Origin: Symbiodinium natans | Taxonomy: Eukaryota > Sar > Dinophyceae > Suessiales > Symbiodiniaceae | Length of the DNA stretch: 61,000 nt | Direction: 5' to 3' | Assembly (NCBI GenBank): GCA_905221605.1 | Contig: CAJNDS010000258.1 | Span: forward strand, 535,592-596,591 | Shown here: one piece after another, positions 45,061 to 55,853 of the stretch | Layout of the letters: every line of letters begins with the position of its first letter | Numbering within the stretch: position 1 is the stretch's first letter | Program-made: the position numbers and the translations under genes | The notes under the pieces: generated by a model | What the model was told of the DNA's origin: nothing | Database searches by the model: none | What the model saw: only the letters and a program-made list of their open reading frames with translations

Positions 45061-45427
45061 GCTTCGGCTTATCACCTCCGCATCTCCCGGCGCGCCTCTT
45101 AACTGCTCGCTGCGCCCAGAGCTGGCCTTAACCCGCAGGCGGTGCTCGAGGATCACAGCCACAAGGGGTTCGGGTTGAGGAGATCCAGAGCCGTAAGAGG
45201 TGGCATCTTCTCAAGGGATGGAGGAAGGCCGCGTTCAACCCGAGGAATGCTGGGGCCGCGACAAAACCCTGACTTTTAAGGCTAAAACTCGAATAACAAC
45301 AATATAAGGCATAACGATAAGAATGGTCATAGTTCTGCTAAGTGCCCCTTTCCGGGCGCCCGGCGAAGGGAGTCATCTGGGTCCTCGAGATCGGCCTTAG
45401 AAAAGGGGCGGACCATCCTCCATGAAG

Positions 45428-45742
45428 GGCTTAGGGTTTAGCAGGTTTAGGGGTTTAGGGGGTTTAGGAGGTTTAGGGGGTTTAAGGGGTTTAGGGGGTT
45501 TAGGGGGTTTAGGGCGGGTTTAGGACTTTCGGGGGTTCAGGGGGTTTAGGGGATTTAGGGAACACCGAGAGTTTCCCTAGTTTCCCTGAGCCGCCAGCAT
45601 CTAGGTCCTGGTCCTCCAGTGGCATCACGCGACTCCGGATCGCCAGCCTGAGTCCCCAGCAGTTCTGCTGAAAGAGGGTTTACGGTTTAGGGTTTAGGGT
45701 TTAGGGTTTAGGGTTTGGGGTATAGGTTTTAGGGTTTAGGGG
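45428..45742 (+). repeat. Telomere-like arrays
   Basis: GGGGTTTA units (8-10 bases, extra G) at 45428-45560 and regular TTTAGGG at 45680-45742. The second array ends a few bases before an inverted-repeat element. Confidence 0.85.
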
Positions 45743-45745
45743 GAC

Positions 45746-45797
45746 TACTGGGAGGTTCATGGTACTTGTTAACTACCCGTCCATGAACCTCCAAATA
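45746..45797. mobile_element. Inverted-repeat element, family A copy 4 (short)
   Basis: A 52 bp element: nearly all of it is the two inverted ends (TACTGGGAGGTTCATGGTAC and partner), with almost no interior. It lies upstream of the predicted exons at 45.9-46.6 kb; whether it is in an intron is not resolved. Confidence 0.7.
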
Positions 45798-45896
45798 AGG
45801 GATCCCGGGACTGAAGGGTGCCTTGGAAGGTCGAGAGTTTGTCAGGCGCTTAGCTTCAGTCCATCCTTGGTGTAACATGGTGTGTAAGCTTGCTCA

Positions 45897-46556
45897 GGTG
45901 CATCTGTACCAAGCTCCTTGTGAGGATATTCCCTGAAGCGCATGTCGCCCAGTTCTCAATCCTGATCAATACCAAAAGACGAAAAGAATCTCTGCCGCTT
46001 GCAGTCTGGCTGCCACGAGGCACGCCGCTGCTGGTTGCGGTCCGGCATTACCTCGGCTGCTACTTGCTGCTACCTGGTGTGTAGGTGGGGGGGGGGGGGT
46101 GTTTGGACTTAACGTGATCGGCCTGTTTGTTTTGAGTCTCGTCCCCTTGGGGACTTTCTCGAGACCCACGGCTTATTCTAAGGGTTGCTGTTCTTATTCT
46201 GGGTGTTGTTTCTTGGCCTGGGGTGCCTCGGCGACCTCTGATGAGGAGGTATGTGGATCGGTGTGGTGTTGGGTAGAGCGGAAAGGAAAAGATGAGATTG
46301 GGCGAGGTGGTATGCCGGGGCGTGAGGGATCGCCAATTGTTGCGAGGTAAAGGTGGGATCCGCAACACAGGAAAAACAAACCGCCCAGCCGAGGCATATC
46401 CCAAACAAACTGAATTCTGAAAGCTCCATGTCCAAAGGCACCTGCCGAAAACCCAGTCCCCAAAACGGGCACCGAGCAACCATAGAGGACCGTCGCGTGG
46501 GACTGATGGAGCTCCTGAGAAAGCGAGGACTTCATGAGCGTGATTGGGCACTGTGA
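45897..46556 (+). CDS. Split hypothetical gene
   Basis: Exon 45897-about 46075 starts after GCTTGCTCAG|G and reads HVAQFSILINTKRRKESLPL. A middle segment ends at about 46346 with GCGAG|GTAAAG, a good donor. The terminal segment to 46556 (IEDRRVGLMELLRKRGLHER, TGA stop) joins it in phase 2 through a 47 nt intron. The intron after exon 1 contains a 13-base G run, so its length is unsure. No family recognised. Confidence 0.32.
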
Positions 46557-47005
46557 CAGCACCCTAAAGGAAGGCCATCATCTTGCCAAGCCTTTGTTCA
46601 AGGGTCCTGAGGCCCCACTCATCTTCCACGACATCAACTTTCCTAGTGCTAGCTTGGGATGAGTCTGCGCGCTCAACTCAGTTTCCCTGCTGCGACGCGA
46701 GCTTCCCGAGGCAACAGCGGACAACAAAAAATCTTCAAACTACGCAAAAGCTCGAAACTCCCGAGGGGCCACAGAGGACCAAGCGGCACTTCCGATCTCA
46801 AAGCAGCTTTTCATGTTCTCATGTCTTCTATTTAGTATATACTCATACTCTTGTACTCAAATGTGTCTACTTCTCCTTGTATGAATATATTCAAGATTCC
46901 CTGCTGCTCCTCCGCCCCCGCCGGGGAGAGCCTCTTGGAGATGCCTCTGCGTGGAGCTCTCTGCAATATGTGTCGGACTCCCACACAATTTGCCCCCCAT
47001 CTTGC

Positions 47006-47085
47006 ATAGGGTTTAGGGTTTAGGGTTTAGGGCTAGGGTTTAGGGTATAGGGCTTAGGGTTTAGGATTTAGGGTTTAGGGTAGGT
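47006..47085 (+). repeat. Telomere-like array
   Basis: About ten TTTAGGG units with GCTAGGG and TATAGGG variants. Confidence 0.9.
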
Positions 47086-47375
47086 ACGTAACCCCCAAAG
47101 AAGCCGCGCACCCTGAAACCTGGGCCCCCTGGTTTGCGGAAGCCCACACAGCACAGCTGAAGTCTCACAGGCTGACCACCTCATGTTACATTCTATAGTC
47201 ATAGCATGTATATAGCCGAATAAGGCAGGTTACAGCCTACTGTAGCTCCCCAAGCCTCCAGTCTGCAAAGCCGCGTCAACCTGAAAAACCCAGCTCCCTT
47301 GGCCCAGGCAAAACTTGGAAGCCTCATGCGACAAGAATGAACCCTAACCATCCCTAACCCCACAATCTCTCCAAA

Positions 47376-47618
47376 ATGGCGATCCTGACCGAAGTTCCCA
47401 GCTTCTCTCGCGCCTCCATCTTCGATTGCACGACCTCTGGAGCGTCGGAGCGGCTGGGTTTGGTAGGGCTCTCAAGAGTTCCAAAACAACCCGAAATCCT
47501 TGCGGTGCCTACTCGCTTGCAACTTGTTCCACTGTTCTACAGGCTTCGCCGCGCCTTTCGGGCTTTCCTTTCGCCCATCAGTCCCAGGTTTGCGCAGGAC
47601 TGCGATAAGAGGAGTTGA
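47376..47618 (+). CDS. Small hypothetical ORF
   Basis: 80 codons from ATG to TGA, reading LQLVPLFYRLRRAFRAFLSP near the end. It faces a minus-strand open segment (about 47730-47600, reading KDIWGRKQIEAGIMRKRP) that may be an exon of another gene. No family. Confidence 0.25.
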   Translation: MAILTEVPSFSRASIFDCTTSGASERLGLVGLSRVPKQPEILAVPTRLQLVPLFYRLRRAFRAFLSPISPRFAQDCDKRS

Positions 47619-48068
47619 GGCTTGCAGCCATAGAAGCATCACACGCTTTGGCTGGGCGCTTTCGCATGATTCCCGCCTCGATCTGCTTCCTGCCCCAGAT
47701 GTCCTTCGTCGGGGGCCTTCCCAAGTCAGCGGTGCGACTGCAAGCACACGCTTTTCAGAACAAGCCCCTGACGAAAGACCCAAACTTTAAACACAAATCG
47801 CAACCTGAACCCATATGGGCTCACACAGCCCATAGCGGCCCATAGCAAAACTGAGAGGTGTTTCGTAGGCCAGAGGACTCGAGTTGCAAAGCCCAGGCAC
47901 GGCGGCTCATCCTCTGGATGCCAGTCGCCCTGTCGAGAGGTATGCACACCCCTGCATCCCCTTCCATAGGTCCTTGAAATCCTTCAGGTGCTTCAGGTGC
48001 TTTTTTGTGCTTCAGGGGCCCTGAAAGTCTTCAAGCTCCCCAAGCCTCTCCCTGAGCTGCTTCGCTAG

Positions 48069-48979
48069 TCACAGACACAACTTAAAACTGCTTTCCCGTC
48101 CTGTTCCCTTGTGTGGGGCTTTCATGTCTTCCCCTACGGGTGACACAGTACATCTTACCTCCCCCTCCCTCGCGAACACAACTTCAGGGCGAAGGCAGAA
48201 CTCAGGATTGGTGGAGAGCGTGGCGGAAGGGTGGAGAGTTCTAGAAGTTCTAGAACCCACCCCGGGGGACGGACCCCCTGCACAAGTACGCCGCTTTGGG
48301 GGTGTGAACAGCGGAATGGACTGGGCAGGATGTAACGGTACCCCCGCTTCTCTCTCTCTCTCTCTGTCTATATTGGCTGCGGCCTCCTCCGCCTCGTTCT
48401 CCTCATGGTCTACGAAGCACATTTGTACACGGGAGCACGCAACCTGGAGGCCCGGCACAAGGTTCCGGATATCCTAGAAGGCCTTGGAAGTACCAAACAA
48501 ACGAACCAGAAAACGCCAGCCTGCAAGACCGCAAACTCAGGACCCGGGACTATGGCAAGCTGACCACGTTCTTTCCGAAAAGACAAGCCCCAGAAACCTT
48601 CGTCCCCCAAAAACTGCTGCAGAGGACTTGTATTTCTCCCTTGCCACAAATCCGAACTGAACGCCCTAAGCTCCTCGCGAACAAAACGGGAATGCGCGAC
48701 TTGTTCCACCGATAGGCTTCAGGGCTGACAGGCTGTGGCTCAGCGGGTACACCTTTCTTGAAGGTTCATAGTACGTATGAACCATTGATAAGTGCACTTA
48801 TATAAGTGTACTTATAACCATATTAGTGCACTTAGTGGGCTTATAAGTGGGCTAGAAGTACACTTATAACTGGTCAATAAGTACCATGAACCTCCAAGTA
48901 AGAGCATCCTCGAACCACACTCCCCCAATGCCCTGTCCGGTTTGGCCTCACGGGTGGCCTCCCAAGCACGGATGAGCAT
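48069..48979 (-). CDS. Three-exon hypothetical gene with family A element in intron 1
   Basis: ATG at 48979, two bases after a TTTAGGG array plus GGTTCTGG. Exons 48979-48885, 48716-48521 and 48473-48069 sum to 696 nt and agree in phase, giving 231 aa. Intron 1 (168 nt) contains most of the element at 48756-48900; its donor ATG|GTACTT lies inside the element's inverted end. Intron 2 is 47 nt with a GC donor (TTGCAG|GC) and acceptor CCTTCTAG|G. The exon start at 48716 is the weakest site. The protein begins MLIRAWEATREAKPDRAL; exon 3 has an acidic stretch (VDHEENEAEEAAANID), then a Glu/Arg repeat from a CT microsatellite. No family recognised. Confidence 0.42.
48756..48900. mobile_element. Inverted-repeat element, family A copy 5
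   Basis: A 145 bp element. Its right end is the standard TACTTGGAGGTTCATGGTAC inverse; the left end is diverged (TTCTTGAAGGTTCATAGTAC). The interior has repeated AAGTGCACTTATA motifs. It occupies most of the predicted first intron of the gene at 48069-48979. Confidence 0.78.
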
Positions 48980-48984
48980 CCAGA

Positions 48985-49060
48985 ACCCTAAACCCTAAAC
49001 CCTAAACCCTAAACCCTAAACCCTAAACCCTAAACCCTAAACCCTAAACCCTAAACCCTC
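48985..49060 (-). repeat. Telomere-like array upstream of a predicted start
   Basis: Eleven near-perfect CCCTAAA units (TTTAGGG in the sense of the flanking gene), ending 6 bases before its ATG context. Confidence 0.95.
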
Positions 49061-49247
49061 CCCCCTCGCCCTCCTCGCCCCCAATCACTACCCGCTCTTC
49101 CGATGCTTCTCAATGTCAGCTCTATCTTCCCCGGGTGGTCTTGAAGCGGATTGCAAGCCATACTCCTTCATGAGATGTTCAAGCCCCCTCAGGCTACCCG
49201 TCTCTTTAGATCATAGCATGAATCAGAACCATCCTCATGAGCCTTGC

Positions 49248-50195
49248 TTAGCCCGAACATGCTCCGACGGTGACCGTGACCTTAACTTTGCTTTTGGGCA
49301 CTGTGGCAACGTTGGACGTTGACGGCCTTCTTTTCATGTGACCTTTTGTCATGCGACCTGTTGCTTTGATGACTGCGTCGTCCATGTCTTCCATGCTTTG
49401 AACCGTACCTTGGAAACATGCCGCGCAAACCTCCCAAGCATTGTGGATGACGAGGCGGTGCAGCGCAATTTCGGCGAGGAGCCTCCTGGCAGTAATCTGG
49501 GAAGAGGAGTGCCCCGGGCCAGAACCCTTTGAAGGCACCTAAGGGATGGACATCCCGACGTTCTTTCATTTAACCTGCTTAAATAAATGTGGTTTACGAT
49601 TCCCCTAAACATAGACCCCCAAATAGTAGGATCCCCTTATGATCAGGACCCCAATAAGGTACCCCAAATATCGTAAACCCCCACATGTCAAGACGTTGGA
49701 GTTCCAGCGGCCGCACCCTCCGAGCGTCAAGATCTGCTCGATGGCGGCCCCTGCGGCTTCCATCGCGTCCGCGCTCGCCTCTTCTGGGCGAAGCTGTGCC
49801 CCGGCGTTTAAGCTTCGGAGGAGTTTCTCGGGGCTCCTTGGGACTCCAGCTTGGAAGGTTTCGGTGCCTCTAGAGCTCCAGTGAGTGCGCTGATACGGCT
49901 TTTTGGGGGGGTGCTGGGGGGAGCTGTGCCGCGCGGTCAACAACATGCTCTGAAGACATGCTCTCAATCTAGAAGCCCTCCCTTCATACTATGGCCTTCA
50001 CGCGTCCTGAGCCTCGAACATCCCGGAGCACAAGCACAACGGCTTAAAAGAAAGCATGCTGTACCGAAGGCCTCTACTTTACCCAACCAAGCATTCGGCG
50101 CCTCCAGGCTCTCCGCCTCCATCTCGCCGGACACCGGCGACGTCATAATGTTACACGGGGCCCGGCCCCTCTCAAGCAATACTTGGAGCCCTTCT
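49248..50195 (-). CDS. Split hypothetical gene with family B element in an intron
   Basis: Terminal exon 49485-49248 (78 codons plus stop) reads LLAEIALHRLVIHNAWEVC and ends in a Lys/Val-rich tail. It joins in phase 2, through a 231 nt intron holding the family B element, to exon 49849-49717 (LNAGAQLRPEEASADAMEAA). An earlier open segment, about 50195-49970 (SPVSGEMEAESLEAPNAWLG), precedes it through an intron whose donor is one of several phase-1 candidates. Codons in all three are strongly G/C-ending. No family recognised. Confidence 0.42.
49592..49678. mobile_element. Inverted-repeat element, family B copy 2
   Basis: An 87 bp element with perfect 9 bp inverted ends GTTTACGAT / ATCGTAAAC. 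It shares interior blocks with copy 1 at 32497-32585 and lies inside the predicted 231 nt intron of the gene at 49248-50195. Confidence 0.8.
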
Positions 50196-50939
50196 GAAGG
50201 AGTTTTGGGGGCCTAGCTGCCTTTTGAACCAACGGGTTTCAGGGACTTTCCTTAGTTCAGGTGGCTGGGATGCTTTTTGCTGCTTCTGGGCTACAAGCTG
50301 AAACCTGTGGAATAGTGTTTCTGCTACAAGCAGAATTCTGTGGAATAGGATTCAATAGGAGAATCTCAGCGCAGATGTCGTTTGCTCTGCTGGGTGTATG
50401 TTGTTGTGCTCAATGCCGGGTGAAACTGAGGCAAAGATTTGCGGCGCAGGCGCGTGCAATGCCGGCACGGTGTAGGAACCCAACAAAATTCAGGAATTGG
50501 ACGTGGGCTCGGGGAACCCCAGCCCCAAATACCCCAAACCCTGCTGTCAAACATTGGTGAGGAGGCGTTCCGAAGCTTCGAAGCAGTTCGGGAAGCTCCT
50601 TCTTTGACGAGCCAAGTAGACGGTTGTGTTGAATGGAGCCATCTCCTTGGGAGAACTCGTGCGTGGGCAAGGGCCGCTCTGGTCTGGCTCTGCATGTCTT
50701 CTGACCAGGGCTATGCAGGCGCCTGCGTTTTCAACTGCTTGGGGGTGACCCCCTAACATGTGAGGTTTTTACAAGCACAAGTCGATAAAGAAGTTCTGGT
50801 CATGAGAAAACAGCTGAGGGTCCGAAGGTCTATCTAGGCCTGGAGGCCAAAGCACCCTAGTGAACCAGAACTCCCCAACGCCCTCCCCGAAGAGGGCCAC
50901 CTTGACGAACATTGGGAACCAAACCCTGAACTAGCCTAC

Positions 50940-51280
50940 TAAACCTTCAACCCTAAACCCCAAAACCCTATAATACCCCCAAAATAACCCGAAAATGACC
51001 CCATAATCACCCTAACCCTACACAACCCTCTAGAACCCTATATATATATATATATAACCCTCTCTAACCCTCTCTAACCCTACATACGTTTTTCTATACA
51101 TCCCTCTGTAACCCTGACTCTTTGACCTTAGGAGCTCTTCAACGAAGGGGAAGAGCGGCCCTGGCTTCGAGATTCGAATGCCAAGTCTTTCTTTGGGACT
51201 GGTGAGGTCGGATTCTTGGGGAGCCTCAAGCTTTTGCAGGGTTTAGGGTTTAGGGTTTAGGGTTTCGGGTTTAGGGTTTC
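50940..51280. repeat. Telomere-like and CCCTCTAA repeats
   Basis: Degenerate CCCTAAA, CCCTATAA and CCCTCTAA units at 50935-51120 with a (TA)n run at 51039-51056, then TTTAGGG with TTTCGGG at 51240-51285. Upstream, a plus-strand open segment at 50550-50756 (FEAVREAPSLTSQVDGC) is a possible exon. Confidence 0.8.
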
Positions 51281-51633
51281 GGGTTATAGGGTTGCAGGCA
51301 GAGCTGTACCCTGAACTTCCGTGCGGAAGGCTTTGGGGAGGGGAATCCGTCCATCGCTGAGAACAAAAAACGGATTCAGTGCATCTGCGTTATGCAAATT
51401 CTGGGCCATGGATGTGACCCTCGCGACCAAGCACCTCCCATCCGGGAAAATTGCGTGTAGCATGATGCCTGGCAGACTTGTGGGACACGACTAGTTTTTG
51501 GGCATTTACATGTGGCCTTCTTTCATCTGAGCGACTGCCCAAACCGTTGTTGGGCCGCATCTCTTCGATTTTAGGGGCATGCTAGGGTGGGCCCCTATCA
51601 GTTGTCGATGAAAAGCACTAAAAAACAGAAGGC

Positions 51634-51918
51634 ATGCAACGTCAAGACATGATTGGATCCACATTAGTTCTGTCCGAGGCTCAGGGGCAATTACGAGACA
51701 AAAGTCAGAGCAAGCCATGGTTCAGGACAGGCATGGGGAAGGAGGCCGCACACAGTGGCAACTCCTACTGGTGGCAGTTCCTAACTCGTCTTGGTCCGAT
51801 GGGTCGACAGCGTGGCCTGTCCGGCGAATATTGCCGGACTGCTCGTGCAACAGCACCCTATACGGCCTATGCTACTACGTCAAGAGCGCCCTGTACAGCG
51901 CAAGCGCCTGATAGCTGA
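51634..51918 (+). CDS. Hypothetical ORF
   Basis: 94 codons from ATG to TGA. It ends in an Ala/Thr/Arg-rich tail and has no recognised motif. Competing frames overlap after 51790. Confidence 0.2.
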   Translation: MQRQDMIGSTLVLSEAQGQLRDKSQSKPWFRTGMGKEAAHSGNSYWWQFLTRLGPMGRQRGLSGEYCRTARATAPYTAYATTSRAPCTAQAPDS

Positions 51919-52159
51919 GCAGACATCAGCAAAAACGATCAGTTCGGAAACTCCTTACTGGATGTGGGCGTTTTGCTCTCAGTACTCCCTAAATTTATGC
52001 CCACCACCCTCAACCCTACCCACTGCATTTCCACATCACAGCTTCTTCAGTGTCTCCACGCGCTCGTCGAGTTGGTGGAGAGTGACCTGGCAAGCAGAGT
52101 AATTTTCGCGGAACCCTTGCAGTGCTTTTGGGTTTTGAAGGTGGTGGCCTGGCACGGTC

Positions 52160-53274
52160 TCCTCTGCTCACACTCTCTCCCTCTCTCTCGCTCTCTCTCG
52201 TTCTGTCCTTGTTTCTGTTCTGTTCTGCTCTTTTCTTGTTCTTTTCTTCTCTTTGTCTGTATTCCTTTCGCCCGCGCGTGATGCGCACCCCTTGCGCGCC
52301 CCCATCCAATCCCAGTCCAGGCGGTTTCTGCCTCCGCTGTCGCCGTTCGACGAATCCTGAACGCCCCCACCCAGCAGCCACAGCCTCCCAAAGCCCTCGG
52401 CCCCCCTCTGCCATTCGACAGCCGGTTATAGAATTGGCCGTGAGCTCCAAGTCGCCAACACCAAAATGCCACGCATAGCGTCTCCTAATGTGCTCGACAC
52501 AGGTGGCGGCCCAGGATCATCTGCTTCAGGGCTCACTCATGTTGCCGTCATTACGCCGTTCGATTTTTGGGAGTCTCACACTCGCGGCTACTAGCTTCGG
52601 ATGCAAGTCACGGGAGAGGCCTTTCACCCGAATGCTCCCTGCGGACCCTGTCGTCGCCTGCTCCCCTGTCCCCCTGCCCCCCCACGAGGCTACACTGCCC
52701 TTCTCAGCGAGGTTGCCCAACAACTCGGTACATCGGACGGGTACGTCTGCCGTGTGGCTCGGCCCCCCTTCCAGCCAAGTTAAGTTGTTCCTGGTGTCTT
52801 TGTGTCTTTGTTTCTTGGCTTCCATGTTTCTTTGTTTTTTTGGTTCGTGGTTTGCGTATTCCTTCGTATCTTTGTTTCTTAGTTTGCTAGTTTCTTTGCT
52901 TTTTTCTTTGTGTGTTTTTCTTTGTTTCTTTCTTTATTTCTTTCTTTGCTTCTTTCGTTGCTTCTTTCTTTGCTTCTTTGGTTCGTTCTTTCTTTGTTTA
53001 TTTCGTTCGTTCTTTCTTTCCTTCTTTCGGTCCTTCTTTCGTTCCTGTGAAGGCGCTGATTCGCCATGCAAATTCGCATGGTCTACTGCTGCGCCACGAG
53101 AGCCACGGCTAGACCCCATGTTGGGGTGGTCACCACCTCCCCCCCCCCTCCCCCCCGCGGTGTGCGCACTGCCTGTCCCCTCTCCCGCGAAAACATTGCA
53201 GCAAAAGGCTTCTGTTCTGTACGCCGTCGTCTTCCTCTGAAGGCTTGGGAGAAACCCCCATGTGTGTATGTGTG

Positions 53275-53316
<42 letters not shown>

Positions 53317-53665
53317 CATCTCTTTCCCTGTCCCTCTCTATCTCTCTCCCTCTCTCCCTTCTCTCTCTCTCCCTCTCGCTCTCTCTCTCCCTCTCTCTCG
53401 CTCTCTCTCTCCCTCTCTCTTCCTTCCTTCCGCAGCACTTGGCCCCCCCGAAGGAAGGCCGCCCAATGGGCGTGCTCAACTGAGTTAGTCGGTGTGAAAT
53501 GTGTGAAGAACGTGTGCGTGCCCAGACGAAGGCAGGAACAAAGCTACAACTCAGTGAACACTACTACATGGGCACCCACTTCTCCCTAAGGTGATCGAAA
53601 ACGCCCACATTGGGACAAGTTAGGGGAAGGCAAAACCTCTCTCTCTCTCTCTCTCTCTCTGTCCC
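52160..53665. repeat. CT and TTTC microsatellite region
   Basis: CT-rich runs at 52168-52202, TTTCTTTG/TTTCGTTC units at 52795-53045, long (CT)n at 53276-53425 and (CT)n at 53637-53660. Glu/Arg ORFs on the minus strand are products of these. A short minus-strand frame near 52036-52093 (LHQLDERVETLKKL, then stop) may be a real terminal exon. Confidence 0.85.
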
Positions 53666-53753
53666 TCCCTCGCTCTTTGGTGAGAAGATGCCCCATGAGT
53701 GAGGGGGAGCCGAAGAAACTTGAATGCTTGAACTTCGACCGAACCTCAGGCAT

Positions 53754-54281
53754 CTAGCGCTCTTCATGAAACGATACCTTGCGACCTTGTACCTTGGCAG
53801 ACGTGTGTCGCAACTTGGCGCGCGCACCACAGACAAGTCGTGGCCGGATCTCTTGATGCTCTGGTAGGTCCTTGGTGCAGCACTTAGACCACTCTGGGAA
53901 AACACCGAACAAGAGCGATGATGAACAATAACACAAGTAAGTGCAGTTGCCCAGGCCCCCTCCCCCCCTTTGATCTAGATCTTTGGGCCATGCAAGGAAA
54001 ATCACACAGCCGCTACACATGTGCGTGCTCTCACACACACTCACACACTCCCACACTCACACACACACTCACACACTCACACTCTCTCTCACACACACAC
54101 TCACACACTCACACTCTCTCACACACTCACACACTCAAACACACACTCAAACACTCACACACTCACTCTCTCACGCATTCACACACTCACACACTCAGAG
54201 TCTCACAGTCTCACAGTCTCACAGTCTCACAGTCTCACAGTCTCACAGTCTCACAGTCTCACAGTCTCACAGTCTCACAGT

Positions 54282-54316
<35 letters not shown>

Positions 54317-54980
54317 GCGCGCGCGCGTGCACCCGCACGGCTGCACACCTCTCTGCGCGCGTGATACCGAAAGCAGTTGGTCTCCATGGATAGATGCCAT
54401 GCACTCAGCATATCGGTATGTCCATAGAAGGCATTGCACGGGGACGACTGTGCAGTCAAGTCTAGAGTCGAGCTCGCAATGAAGCCCCTTCTGCCTGCCC
54501 TAGCACCCTGCCCACGAAAGCAGGCGAGGATCTTGATGAGATTCTTCTTCACATAGGCAGCCGGATTATCCTGAGCTTGCACACACACCAAAAGCAAAGC
54601 GGTTCGGGCACGGTCCTGATCGGAACACCTGATGGGAAAACACGGGGGCCCGATCGGCAAACCAAAGCCTAAAATCCAGAACCCACACCGCATATGATGG
54701 GCCCCCATTGTTTTCTGATCCGTCCACCCAGCTGCCGTTTTGGGGACCAGGTTTTCTGATCAGTCACTCCGCTTCCTGAGACGGGCTTCACTGAAAAGTC
54801 ATTCAGTGCCATGTTGGGCTCAAATATGTCATCTCGTTTCGTCCCCTCCGTTCCACACATTGAACTACTGCGTTTGCTAGACGCAAAGTTGTTGTGGTTG
54901 TTGGCATGTCGGTTTGAAGCCCCACAGATCTTCTGCGCACTTCTCCCATCCAGCCCCAACCAGCTACCAGAAACCTGCAT
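53754..54980 (-). CDS. Three-exon hypothetical gene spanning a CA/TG microsatellite
   Basis: ATG at 54980 is the first Met after an upstream stop. Exon 1 (54980-54687) joins in phase 0 through a 71 nt intron to exon 2 (54615-about 54330), which reads NPAAYVKKNLIKILACF and GHTDMLSAWHLSMETNC. The terminal exon 53893-53754 follows an excellent GTGTTTTCCCAG acceptor and reads LVCGARAKLRHTSAKVQGRK. The intron between exons 2 and 3 (about 430 nt) would contain the whole CA microsatellite cluster; its donor is one of two phase-compatible sites. No family recognised. Confidence 0.38.
54030..54345 (+). repeat. CA-rich microsatellites with TCTCACAG array
   Basis: CACACT/CACTCA units at 54030-54200, eleven copies of the octamer TCTCACAG at 54201-54288, (CA)n to 54315 and a short CG run. 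The period-8 array is unusually clean. Confidence 0.92.
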
Positions 54981-55241
54981 AGCACACCCCCTGTATCAGA
55001 TTATCTGATGGACCCAAGTGCACATATCTGCCGAGGACAGGACCGGAAATTCCCAAGTCGTGCCGTCCGACCTCGGCCAAACATGAGCAATTCTGCGATT
55101 GCAGTGTCATGCTAGCATGGCCGTCTCGCAGGGGCGTCTCGCACACGTTTACGAGAATTAAAAAGATACGGAAAGAACATATATGTACACATACACATAC
55201 CTACACAGATACAGTACATACATAAATACATATGTTCATAA

Positions 55242-55853
55242 ATGCATAAATGCATACATACGGATGTATACAAATCATATATATATATGCGTATACGCAT
55301 CTATACGCGCACGCATGTGACTGTCACATGTGTATACGTGCTGCGTGGAAGACATGAACAGCAGAAATATGTTAGCGTATTGTTCTTCAAGCTAACACGT
55401 TTTGGTTTCCGTGTGTGTTGGGCTGGCTCTCAAGCCCCCGGGCCCCCCCTCTCCCTCTTTCTGAGAGCTGGCCTCTTCTCGATCTGCAGCGAAGGGTCAT
55501 TCTTGAGGCGATTCCTGGCACAGCTGATTAACGTAAGATACGCAAGGCTCTTCTGTCTGAGGGAGTTGAGGGACATGGTCCGAAGTCAGGATGTGGGGGG
55601 CGGATCCTGTGCTGCGAGCTCATCACTGCGAGAGCCACAACTTGCAAGGCGTATCCGATCCCTCCTTGCTAAAACACGAAGAGGCCCGAGCCCTTACCGA
55701 TGTGGACCAATGACTCTCACCGCGTGCAACGCCACATTCATGCGATTCTTATCTTGTGAGCAAAGTAGATGGAAAAAAATGCCATACTACTTGGATTGTT
55801 GGGCTCTCTGCGTTCACCTTATTGGATGCTGCAGCGAAATGAATACTAAATGA
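55242..55853 (+). CDS. Hypothetical ORF, 203 codons
   Basis: Among the longest non-repetitive ORFs in the window. The first 35 codons come from an ATAC-rich simple-sequence tract (55150-55320), so translation may begin later. The middle is basic and Leu-rich (FLRRFLAQLINVRYARLF) and the end Cys-rich. Its last bases overlap the stop of a convergent minus-strand ORF. No family recognised. Confidence 0.3.
   Translation: MHKCIHTDVYKSYIYMRIRIYTRTHVTVTCVYVLRGRHEQQKYVSVLFFKLTRFGFRVCWAGSQAPGPPLSLFLRAGLFSICSEGSFLRRFLAQLINVRYARLFCLRELRDMVRSQDVGGGSCAASSSLREPQLARRIRSLLAKTRRGPSPYRCGPMTLTACNATFMRFLSCEQSRWKKMPYYLDCWALCVHLIGCCSEMNTK

Noticed and set aside
48734-48760. tRNA-like A box (TGGCTCAGCGGGTA)
   Set aside because: The D-stem does not pair and no B box or T-arm follows. 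Similar A-box-like text near 35560 also lacks a partner.
52879-53488. Glu/Arg-rich and Ser/Leu-rich ORFs around the CT and TTTC repeats
   Set aside because: Repeat products; no unique sequence supports them.
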